Made by a program: the position numbers and the translations under genes. Below the pieces are notes generated by a model. That model ran no database searches, was not told the DNA's origin, and was given only the letters and a program-made list of their open reading frames with translations. A stretch of DNA of 6,559 nucleotides from an uncultured Ruminococcus sp. GTDB lineage: Bacteria; Bacillota; Clostridia; Oscillospirales; Ruminococcaceae. Each line of letters opens with the position of its first letter. Position 1 is the first letter of the stretch. The stretch is taken from positions 1-6,559 of the forward strand of contig CALESG010000067.1 of assembly GCA_937907215.1 (NCBI GenBank), written 5' to 3'. Below are positions 1-6,377 of the stretch, in pieces.

Positions 1-1169
1 AGTAACCCCTGTACGCCATCATCATCTTTGCAAACAGAAACGATATATGAATTATCATCTTGAATTGAATGATCATTGCAATAATCTTTTGCTGCTTTAT
101 CAGCAACTCTATCAAGCACCTTATTTTTATTCGTTAAGCCGATATTTTTCTCAGCATTAGCAATTTCACTTGATTCAGATTTATTTGATATTTCAACCAA
201 TTTGGATTTTAAAATATCGCTATCAGCGTATTGCTCTTGATTCAAATAACTGTATACAATATTAAAAGCACCGTTTTCACCATTATAAGAAAAATATAAT
301 CCCTTATCCATTAAATAGTCGCTTTCCCTGGATACAGTATCAACTATCTTATCATAATATTCACTACTATAATTTTCGTCATATCCAAAATATGTAAGCC
401 CTTCTGTGAGAACTTCTATACTTCCATCATAATCATCGTTTTGAATATTTTCATCTGATTGCTTAATATAAGACTGTTTCAATTCATCAATTTCTTTCAT
501 TTTATCCTGAGCCAGAAGATAATATTTTTCATCCTTCTCTATAACACTAGAATATTTTTCTTCTGCCGTTTGATATTCCTTGTTATAAAATGAATCTTCT
601 GCTTCCTGAAAAGAAAGACGTGACACATGAATTTCTTCAATCTTAATTCTTTCATCGTTAGTGTTTTCAAGAGTATCAGAATCAATAAAATAGCTGTTTA
701 TAATATCAAAATTTTCAAAATCATCAGTTACTTCTTCATAACTGATTGTATCCGCTACATAATCATCGGATCTCTTGTCAATAAATGTATTATATTTATT
801 GACTCGATTATCATTATCAAGTAATCCGGGATAATCTTTGCAAACTGATACAAGTTGTTTAGAATCATTATTTTCTATAGCTTTATTAAACGCATATCTT
901 GGATAAACTACTGTTGTTCCAATAATAGCTGAAGCAATTAAAACCACGGCTGAAGTCGAACCGATAATTATAATTGGCAGTTTACTTTTATTTTTTTCAA
1001 CCAATTCACATTGACATTTCATGCAATATTGCATATCTGCACGATACGTTTTTCCACATTTAGGACATTTCTTTTGTGATGAACTTGTATTTTTAATTAA
1101 AGGATACTGACATGAAGAACAGTACTTTGCATTATTAGCATTTTTTGTTTTACATTTGGGACATTTCAT
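1..1169 (-). CDS. Zinc-ribbon, single-TM protein with helical TPR-like ectodomain (3' end cut by window edge)
   Basis: The frame is open from an ATG at 1169 to the window edge: 389 codons, with no stop reached, so the C-terminus is missing. Residues 1-60 hold two zinc-ribbon modules, C3/C6/C17/C20 and C35/C38/C49/C52 (plus C54), each in CPxC...YCxxC form. A hydrophobic helix follows at about residues 64-89, preceded by lysines, which predicts zinc ribbons inside and the rest outside the cell. The outer part is acidic and mostly helical; residues about 186-230 look like a TPR-type helix pair (FxxAEDSFYNKEYQTAEEKY). The ATG overlaps the upstream gene's stop as ATGA (4 bp), and an AAGGTGG site (1185-1179) lies 9 nt upstream, so translational coupling is likely. 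No specific family is recognised. A membrane sensor or scaffold is plausible from architecture only. The layout mirrors the preceding gene, although the ectodomains do not look alike. Confidence 0.88.
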   Translation of the reverse strand, partial: MKCPKCKTKNANNAKYCSSCQYPLIKNTSSSQKKCPKCGKTYRADMQYCMKCQCELVEKNKSKLPIIIIGSTSAVVLIASAIIGTTVVYPRYAFNKAIENNDSKQLVSVCKDYPGLLDNDNRVNKYNTFIDKRSDDYVADTISYEEVTDDFENFDIINSYFIDSDTLENTNDERIKIEEIHVSRLSFQEAEDSFYNKEYQTAEEKYSSVIEKDEKYYLLAQDKMKEIDELKQSYIKQSDENIQNDDYDGSIEVLTEGLTYFGYDENYSSEYYDKIVDTVSRESDYLMDKGLYFSYNGENGAFNIVYSYLNQEQYADSDILKSKLVEISNKSESSEIANAEKNIGLTNKNKVLDRVADKAAKDYCNDHSIQDDNSYIVSVCKDDDGVQGL

Positions 1170-2548
1170 TCTACTTCCCCACCTTCATTTTCTCTCAATA
1201 CAGCATCAGAAATTCCATTATTTCCATCATTTTCTGTATTACACTTTATATATTGAATCATGTACACATCCTGACTATTAAAATCACGATAGAAGTAAAT
1301 ATTTTTTTCTTCTGCCAGCGAAAGCCTTGCGATCTCATAACCATAACTTGACTTTGAAATTACTATATCTCCGCTAATGTCAGAAGGAACATCTACACTA
1401 TCTCTATATAACGTCTTTATGGATGTATTTCCCTCCATATCTTCGATCCACAAAATAGAATCTTTGCCATTGTTACTAATAGAGAATAAGCGTAGGCCTC
1501 CTAAAGTATTATATTTTTTATCCTTTTCGTCATAATGCACACCATAAGACAATCCGTTTAGCTTATTACAAATAAGTGTAGCACTAACATTTCTATTGCT
1601 TATATTAAAAACATAAAGTTCATTTTGTTTATTATCATCATTTTGATAATCATCACTTTCAGTTATCTCATTAAAGTTGAATAACTCGATAAAGTCCTCA
1701 CCTATGCCTAAAAAATCGGTGTTCTTTAATGTGACAACGTTATCTTCAATATCAGTAACATAAAAGTAGTTATTATATTGAAAACCACTTTCATTTAAAT
1801 ATAACTCCTTGGTACAATTTAGTGGCTTGGTACCAAATATGTTTATAAAATCACTGCTGCTATTATTAGAAAAATCAGAATTATTAATGCTGTAGTATTT
1901 TCCTTTAAAAGATAGAGCATTATTTTCACTATTGTTATACAAAAAATTGGAGTCAACTGAATCGGCAGTTTCTGTTGTTTCTGTATTCATTTTCGATGTT
2001 TCATTATAAGTACTTGTATAGTCAATCACATCTTCTTCTGATACTATGGTTGTCATATTCGTCATTTTAGATTCATCTGAGATTTCTGATTTATCTTTTT
2101 GATTATTCCTGACGCAAATACTTGCATATACTAATGCAGATAATAAAAAAACTATACCTCCACTTATAACTACTAATCGAATTAATGGGCGTTTCTTATT
2201 ACTATGATTATCTTCTTTTTGATTTTGTTTTTTAATAGCGTATTCAGAAATAATCGAGCATTCCTCTAAAACTTCATCAATTGCATTTGGTAATAAATCA
2301 CTATCAGAATCCTTCTTATGAATATTTGCACTCAAAGTAATTTCCAAATCGTTCGTATTATCATGATGGTTTTCTGTTATATCTACATTAGAATTGTTTT
2401 CATCAGAAGATTCTAAAAGCAATGATAATTTTTCAACAATGGGATCATTTTCATAACTTTTATATTCTAACAGAACCGGCGATTCTTTGGAACAACAATC
2501 GCATTTTCCATTTGTATTTGTTTTCTTTCCGCAGAATCTACATATCAT
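1166..2548 (-). CDS. Zinc-ribbon, single-TM protein with S/T/N/D-rich linkers and C-terminal ectodomain (460 aa)
   Basis: The N-terminus has a compact zinc ribbon (C3, C6, C16, C19, with C18 between). An acidic, low-complexity segment (about 20-115, rich in D, E, N, S and H) follows, then a KKR-flanked transmembrane helix at about 121-146. A Ser/Thr/Asn/Asp-rich linker spans about 147-212. The C-terminal region (about 213-435) alternates short hydrophobic stretches with polar turns, suggesting a mainly beta domain outside the cell. There is no cleavable signal peptide. The lysines before the helix predict N-in/C-out topology. The start is ATG with AAAGGTG (2562-2556) 7 nt upstream, 17 bp after the previous stop; the stop overlaps the next start as ATGA. 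I recognise no named family. A sensor or anchored partner of the kinase/phosphatase pair is inference. Ser/Thr residues in the cytoplasmic linker (about 42-118) are possible phosphorylation sites, but nothing in the sequence proves this. Confidence 0.88.
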   Translation of the reverse strand: MICRFCGKKTNTNGKCDCCSKESPVLLEYKSYENDPIVEKLSLLLESSDENNSNVDITENHHDNTNDLEITLSANIHKKDSDSDLLPNAIDEVLEECSIISEYAIKKQNQKEDNHSNKKRPLIRLVVISGGIVFLLSALVYASICVRNNQKDKSEISDESKMTNMTTIVSEEDVIDYTSTYNETSKMNTETTETADSVDSNFLYNNSENNALSFKGKYYSINNSDFSNNSSSDFINIFGTKPLNCTKELYLNESGFQYNNYFYVTDIEDNVVTLKNTDFLGIGEDFIELFNFNEITESDDYQNDDNKQNELYVFNISNRNVSATLICNKLNGLSYGVHYDEKDKKYNTLGGLRLFSISNNGKDSILWIEDMEGNTSIKTLYRDSVDVPSDISGDIVISKSSYGYEIARLSLAEEKNIYFYRDFNSQDVYMIQYIKCNTENDGNNGISDAVLRENEGGEVE

Positions 2549-2565
2549 TCATCTTCACCTTTTCT

Positions 2566-3084
2566 TTAATTAAAGTAAAAAATATAGGATAACAAGAGAA
2601 TTACCAATATACTTAACATACCTACATCAATAATCTTGAATGCCATACTCAATTTTCTTAATACAGATGTATTCTTTTCTACAAGATCAAGTCCGCAGTC
2701 AATACAATAATCCATACCTGATGATTTAAGTTTTGCAGAGCAGATAGGACACACAGTATGAGCATGATATTCACAGTATTGCTGGCTTCCAACAGCTATA
2801 CTTTTGCATCCCTCAAAGGCACATTTTTTTATAATCGTTTTAGATTCTTCTACATTTTTTATACTTTTACCAATATCTCTTTCAAAGTCGCATACTATAC
2901 ATTTTGAACTATTGGAATTATTAAAGCTTTCACAAACTTCACATCTCCATTGATGCAATCGATTATGAGAGGCTTCTTTTTTATCAATGTCTTTGCCAAT
3001 ATCTCTTTTAAAATCACATACTATACACGTTGAATTATTTAAGTCATTAAATGTTTCACATACATTACATCTCCATTTGCTCAA
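2566..3084 (-). CDS. Tail-anchored protein with two tandem RanBP2-type zinc fingers and two further zinc modules
   Basis: Numbering is from an upstream in-frame GTG at 3096 (176 aa). Two fingers match the RanBP2 pattern W-x-C-x2-C-x3-N-x6-C-x2-C exactly: W8/C10/C13/N17/C24/C27 and W50/C52/C55/N59/C66/C69. They are copies with a 42-residue period. A third module, C92-x4-C97-x10-C108-x2-H111, and a fourth, C116/C119/C131/C134, follow. A hydrophobic helix at about 155-174 ends two residues before the C-terminus, so the protein is probably tail-anchored with all zinc modules in the cytoplasm. I place the start at TTG 3084, because AGGTGG (3098-3093) lies 8 nt upstream of it and overlaps the kinase stop; the GTG at 3096 lies inside that site. 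RanBP2 fingers in eukaryotes bind ubiquitin or single-stranded RNA; whether this one binds protein or RNA is unknown. Context suggests an adaptor for the kinase encoded just upstream. Confidence 0.87.
   Translation of the reverse strand: MSKWRCNVCETFNDLNNSTCIVCDFKRDIGKDIDKKEASHNRLHQWRCEVCESFNNSNSSKCIVCDFERDIGKSIKNVEESKTIIKKCAFEGCKSIAVGSQQYCEYHAHTVCPICSAKLKSSGMDYCIDCGLDLVEKNTSVLRKLSMAFKIIDVGMLSILVILLLSYIFYFN
2824..3075 (-). repeat. 126-bp tandem duplication encoding the two RanBP2-type fingers
   Basis: Two in-frame units of 126 bp (3075-2950 and 2949-2824) encode residues 8-49 and 50-91 of the tail-anchored zinc-finger protein. The fingers and the following CDFxRDIGK segment are nearly identical. 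At DNA level, blocks such as CCAATATCTCTTT (2870 and 2996) and ACATCTCCAT (2941 and 3067) sit exactly 126 bp apart. The linker ends (about residues 36-48 and 78-90) have diverged. This points to a domain duplication within the gene that is older than a fresh copy but still recognisable in the DNA. Confidence 0.85.
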
Positions 3085-3092
3085 ATAATTCA

Positions 3093-3098
3093 CCACCT
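3093..3098 (-). promoter_or_regulatory. Ribosome binding site favouring a TTG start for the RanBP2-finger gene
   Basis: AGGTGG (3098-3093) overlaps the kinase stop TAG (3099-3097) and contains the candidate GTG at 3096. The TTG at 3084 is 8 nt downstream of it. Nothing resembling a binding site precedes GTG 3096 (AAGTAATAAGCAAT), so TTG is preferred. Confidence 0.55.
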
Positions 3099-3978
3099 AT
3101 TGCTTATTACTTAGCTTCAATGGATCGATACTTCTTAAGATGTTAAAGACTTCTAATGCATCTGGTCGATCATCCGGTTCTAATGAAATCATGCTTTTTA
3201 TCAGATCAACATATTCAATTGAAAGTTTATCATTTAATTCAATTTGAATTCCATGACCAACAGCAACCCCAATATAAGGAAAATTAGAATCACAACTCTT
3301 AGGGAGTTCACCCGTTAAAATCTCATGATAAATAATGCCAAGTGAAAAAATATCTGCTTTAGGCGTTATATCAATTTTTTCATCAAGACCTTCTTCATCC
3401 TGCCCCATTCTAATAAACACTTCCGGAGCCATATAGTTCTGACTTCCGCCAATCATATCAGGATATTCTCCTTGTATAAATCCATTGTCAAAGTCAATTA
3501 TTTTTAAAGTACGTGCTTTAGAAATTGTATCTTTAGGTTTTAAGTCACAGTGAACAATATTATTTTCTGCAAGACCATAAATGCTATATGCAAGAATCTT
3601 CATCATAAGATACTTCTGAAATTCTGTAAATCCTTTTATCTCACTAAAATCACTAAACTGTTCAATCCACTCGCTAACCACATAATAATGTCCATCTTTT
3701 TTTATAAATTTAATAGGCACAACAAGATTTCCATTATCAGATTCATTAAGAAGTGAAAACAATCTACTCATTCTATTATAGAAACGATTACTTGCTTCAA
3801 TATATTCTTTCTGAAACTCTGTAGCTTCATCATAAGGAATGTCATAGTATGTTTCTTTCAACTGTTTGATAAAATATTTTTTTCCATCCTTAAATGCGAA
3901 TCCCCATACAGAATTTCCAGCATTATCCGATTTTAACTCGTCAGTTATAATATATCCATTAATATTAATCTCCTGCAA
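3097..3978 (-). CDS. Serine/threonine protein kinase-like protein with atypical catalytic loop
   Basis: Numbering is from the in-frame GTG at 3987 (296 aa). The protein kinase fold is clear: a degenerate glycine loop (about 20-31), beta-3 lysine K41 (YFIKQ), catalytic loop 146-154 reading HCDLKPKDT with catalytic D148 and K150, DFD at 165-167 in place of DFG, APE at 187-189, subdomain IX D212-x-FSLG, and subdomain XI arginine R274. There is no transmembrane segment or sensor domain, so it is soluble. C147 replaces the HRD arginine, making it a non-RD kinase, and D153 replaces the usual metal-binding asparagine. From memory, DFD and the FIK segment recur in a kinase group found beside VWA and PP2C genes. 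The start is chosen as TTG 3978 because GAGGTG (3992-3987) is 8 nt away, whereas it overlaps the GTG at 3987. It overlaps the phosphatase gene by 14 bp. It probably phosphorylates operon partners; activity is uncertain because of D153. Confidence 0.9.
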   Translation of the reverse strand: MQEININGYIITDELKSDNAGNSVWGFAFKDGKKYFIKQLKETYYDIPYDEATEFQKEYIEASNRFYNRMSRLFSLLNESDNGNLVVPIKFIKKDGHYYVVSEWIEQFSDFSEIKGFTEFQKYLMMKILAYSIYGLAENNIVHCDLKPKDTISKARTLKIIDFDNGFIQGEYPDMIGGSQNYMAPEVFIRMGQDEEGLDEKIDITPKADIFSLGIIYHEILTGELPKSCDSNFPYIGVAVGHGIQIELNDKLSIEYVDLIKSMISLEPDDRPDALEVFNILRSIDPLKLSNKQ

Positions 3979-4894
3979 CCGATTCACACCTCAACTTGTT
4001 ATATCTATAATAATGTTTTTTATAGTTTTCATTCCAATATGATTCATTGAATTTATCTTTATCAGCTTTCAATATATCAAAACGCTTTTTCAAAAACTCT
4101 CTGATTTCTGTATAATCTGAAAAGCCATAAAATGCTGCTATTAGAGAACAGTCATCACCTGATTTATCGTTTAAAACATCAAGTAACTTTTCTTTTACTT
4201 CTGAAAAATTATCAGATATAATAATCATAGTTATAAGAAAGAATTCAAATACCATTGGACTGTTAAAATAATCATAACATCCATCAGTTGCACAAATCAC
4301 AATACATTTATCCTTCAATTTTATATCAGTCGTATGAATTTTAAATATTTCTTTGTTTGAATTGCCATGTATTCTATTGCTCATAATAAAATCATCAAAT
4401 AAATTAGAATAAGCATCTTCTGAATTCACATCATCTTCGGTTACTTGAGACAGTCCTTCTTCATCAATAATATAGCCTCTAGAATCTCCTGCCCAAATAA
4501 AATTGGCAGTTAATTCATCCTTTGTAAATTTCACGCAAGCACCACTTATCGTTGTTGGAAGAACATCCACAAGAGTACTCTCTGACGATTCCATAGGATA
4601 ACTTTTATTGATATTAGTTAAATAATAATATAACTCTGTTCCTAATCTACTAACATCCAATAGATCCTTATGGTTACTATAGTAATCTAAAAACAGAGCA
4701 CAACTCCTTGAGGCAATATATGCACTTTTTTCTTTGTTCAAATTCAAATGTTTTTCTGAACCTGCACCACCACAACCATCAAATACGAACATATATCCAT
4801 TCCCATTTTCATCGAACTTAAAAATTGATGCATCTTCACCTTTATCCTTGATTTTTTCAGCATCTAAACATAAAATGCCACTAAAGTCTATCAT
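3965..4894 (-). CDS. PP2C-family (PPM) serine/threonine protein phosphatase
   Basis: PP2C enzymes remove phosphate from Ser/Thr using two Mn/Mg ions held by aspartates. The family motifs appear in order: GED (19-21), VFDGCGG (37-43, metal aspartate D39), LPTTISGA (112-119), WAGDSRGY (134-141), ATDGCYD (202-208, metal aspartate D204) and GDDCSLIA (246-253, D248). All expected metal ligands are present, so it is probably active. At 309 aa it is longer than the roughly 240-250 aa bacterial minimum. The excess is an insert around 155-185 (likely the flap region) and a C-terminal tail (about 260-309) rich in Lys, Tyr and Phe. No transmembrane segment or signal peptide is seen; the hydrophobic run at about 215-226 lies inside the catalytic fold. 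The start is ATG with AAGGAG (4908-4903) 8 nt upstream, overlapping the VWA stop. It is the expected antagonist of the kinase encoded directly downstream, which its 3' end overlaps. Confidence 0.93.
   Translation of the reverse strand: MIDFSGILCLDAEKIKDKGEDASIFKFDENGNGYMFVFDGCGGAGSEKHLNLNKEKSAYIASRSCALFLDYYSNHKDLLDVSRLGTELYYYLTNINKSYPMESSESTLVDVLPTTISGACVKFTKDELTANFIWAGDSRGYIIDEEGLSQVTEDDVNSEDAYSNLFDDFIMSNRIHGNSNKEIFKIHTTDIKLKDKCIVICATDGCYDYFNSPMVFEFFLITMIIISDNFSEVKEKLLDVLNDKSGDDCSLIAAFYGFSDYTEIREFLKKRFDILKADKDKFNESYWNENYKKHYYRYNKLRCESVAGD
3987..3992 (-). promoter_or_regulatory. Ribosome binding site favouring a TTG start for the kinase gene
   Basis: GAGGTG reads on the minus strand from 3992 to 3987. 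The only upstream in-frame start, GTG at 3987, shares its first base with this site and could not be served by it. The in-frame TTG at 3978 lies 8 nt downstream, which fits well. The site is inside the phosphatase coding region, so kinase translation is probably coupled to phosphatase translation. Confidence 0.55.
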
Positions 4895-4906
4895 GTCATC
4901 TGCTCC

Positions 4907-5725
4907 TTATACAGAATTAACAATACGATTTAAAATTCTCTGAAAATCAACACTTTCCAACATATTATTTGGATTAATCTGAACCAAGTCAAGATTTTCC
5001 CATGGTCTTTCTATAATATTTCCATTTACATCTTTTTTTCCCTTTATGATTCGTTTCCATCCATCATCATCTGGCAAATGTTCCATCTCCGGAACAAACA
5101 TAATTAAACGTTTGGTTTGATATTCCATTGTTCCTTCATGACGTATCTGATTTCCCCACAGTTGAATCAATTCTTCAAAATTCTGAGGCATATTTTTAGG
5201 ATACAACTCACACGTTTTGCCATGACCAATTTCATGTGTAGGTGCATCTGTAAAAAGAACTATTATATGACGTCTTTTATGATTATCTACAGGCTTACAC
5301 CAATCCGACTGCATGGCAAGTGCCAAAGCTTCTAATCCATCTTCTGGAATGTCTCCGCCGCCAACCGCTTCTATCGATGCAATACTTCTTAAAAGAAGAT
5401 CACTTTGATCATTGCATCCATCTGAAAGAATATAAAAATCTGTTTCCATCAATGGTGCACAATGATCACGTTCATATTCAAGAAAGTCTCTGAAAAATAT
5501 AATCTTAACTCTCAAAACATCAACATGTTTATTTTTTTCTTCAAGTGCCTTTACAGCATCTTTATAAAAGTTAGGGATCATATTCTTAACGATCTTTATA
5601 AGATTTTCCATGCCCATACTTCCTGTTGCGTCAACAACAAAAACAATATCCACATTATATTTCATGTCAACACTATTTGACTTAAAATACGAGCTGACAT
5701 AATTACTCTTAAAGTATTCTGTCAT
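4907..5725 (-). CDS. von Willebrand factor type A (VWA) domain protein
   Basis: VWA domains are Rossmann-like folds that bind protein partners through a metal ion (MIDAS). Nearly the whole 272-aa protein is this domain. The first strand and MIDAS loop read VDIVFVVDATGSM (25-37), giving D32, T34 and S36. A GGGDIPEDGLEAL segment (122-134) supplies the second loop, and FTDAPTH (158-164, D160) the third, so the metal site looks intact. No signal peptide or transmembrane helix is seen, so it is cytoplasmic. The N-terminus (residues 4-19) carries a short YFKSN repeat with a 9-residue period. The start is ATG with AAAGGAG (5740-5734) 8 nt upstream, the strongest site in the window. A VWA protein encoded next to a PP2C and a kinase is the triad known from TerY-linked systems; it probably assembles or regulates those two enzymes. 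I do not assign terY, since no ter genes are visible. Confidence 0.92.
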   Translation of the reverse strand: MTEYFKSNYVSSYFKSNSVDMKYNVDIVFVVDATGSMGMENLIKIVKNMIPNFYKDAVKALEEKNKHVDVLRVKIIFFRDFLEYERDHCAPLMETDFYILSDGCNDQSDLLLRSIASIEAVGGGDIPEDGLEALALAMQSDWCKPVDNHKRRHIIVLFTDAPTHEIGHGKTCELYPKNMPQNFEELIQLWGNQIRHEGTMEYQTKRLIMFVPEMEHLPDDDGWKRIIKGKKDVNGNIIERPWENLDLVQINPNNMLESVDFQRILNRIVNSV

Positions 5726-5780
5726 AACACAAGCTCCTTTCAGTTAACAAATTAATCTAAATATTCTCTTAATTATTGAT

Positions 5781-6377
5781 TTATCTAGGAAAATGAAATC
5801 CCTCACCCATTCCTTTTAATGGTTTCTTTTTCAAGCAATCAATGCATATTTCACCGAATTTCTTTACCTTATTAGTTTTGCATTCTGGACACAGACAATA
5901 TTCTTCTACTGCTTTTTGTTTACAAGTACCACATATTCCATCTGGTATTGATACTTCCTTTAAACCACAAGCCGCACAGTAAAACACTTTTTTTCTTTTT
6001 GGCGGACTTGGTATTCTGGGCTTTAATCTGAAATCGCAGCCACAATCACAAAACAAATCATTGTTATCATTTAACTCACCGCATTCCGGACAGTACATAT
6101 GCTCTGACTTTGAACTTTTCTTATAAAATTCACTTTCTTGAATAGGCGGATGTTTAGTGTAATCATTTCTGCACTGTATACAGAACACATCTCCTTCAGT
6201 ATATGGTGCATGACATCTTGGATTGGGACAAAATAAAGCAATCGGTTTTTCAGCAGATTGATTTGATGATTTCGGTTCCCACATCGAGCGAATATCTCTA
6301 CCGCATTTATTACAAAACTCCAAGTTTTTTTCTATTTTTTTACCACAATATATGCATCTAGCTTTTCCGCTTGGCAC
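5781..6377 (-). CDS. Soluble multi-zinc-ribbon protein (about five modules), first gene of the operon
   Basis: The 198-aa protein is built almost entirely of four-cysteine knuckle pairs: C8/C11/C22/C25; C50/C55/C66/C69; C96/C99/C110/C112 or C114; C134/C137/C149/C152; and C163/C166/C178/C181. The second module is irregular (CPNPRC, spacing 4), and the third ends in CDCGC, so its exact ligands are unclear. A proline/lysine-rich linker (about 119-131) separates modules three and four. No transmembrane helix, signal peptide or catalytic domain is visible. The start is GTG at 6377 with AGGTG (6388-6384) 6 nt upstream; no ATG candidate fits. The stop is 55 bp before the VWA gene. Zinc ribbons of this sort bind protein or nucleic acid; the family here is not recognised. 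Position at the head of a phosphorylation operon suggests an adaptor, substrate or metal/redox-sensitive partner. A transcription factor cannot be excluded, but no helix-turn-helix is seen. Confidence 0.88.
   Translation of the reverse strand: MPSGKARCIYCGKKIEKNLEFCNKCGRDIRSMWEPKSSNQSAEKPIALFCPNPRCHAPYTEGDVFCIQCRNDYTKHPPIQESEFYKKSSKSEHMYCPECGELNDNNDLFCDCGCDFRLKPRIPSPPKRKKVFYCAACGLKEVSIPDGICGTCKQKAVEEYCLCPECKTNKVKKFGEICIDCLKKKPLKGMGEGFHFPR

Noticed and set aside
24..854. VSVCKD motif occurring twice in the truncated membrane protein (about residues 107-112 and 377-382), as a sign of repeated domains
   Set aside because: The match covers six residues with about 12 identical bases and the flanks do not align, so chance is sufficient.
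627..1351. Plus-strand open frames of 65-68 codons at 627-824 and 1145-1351
   Set aside because: They lie opposite well-supported minus-strand genes, their products are Ile/Phe/Asn-rich as expected for the antisense of AT-rich coding DNA, and no clear binding site precedes them.
1166..2548. Mobile element or phage origin of the cluster
   Set aside because: No integrase, transposase, terminal repeats or attachment-site-like repeats were found in the window.
3550..5680. Plus-strand open frames at 3550-3756, 4734-4943, 5117-5335 and 5462-5680
   Set aside because: All are antisense shadows of the kinase, phosphatase and VWA genes, whose motifs are clear on the minus strand.
4907..5725. Naming the VWA gene terY
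   Set aside because: The triad resembles TerY-linked modules, but the MIDAS form DATGS is shared with many VWA proteins and no ter gene is present to support the name.
5726..5780. Separate promoter or terminator between the zinc-ribbon and VWA genes
   Set aside because: The 55-bp gap is AT-rich with only a weak AATTAA/TTAATT symmetry; no convincing -35/-10 pair and no GC stem with T-run were found.
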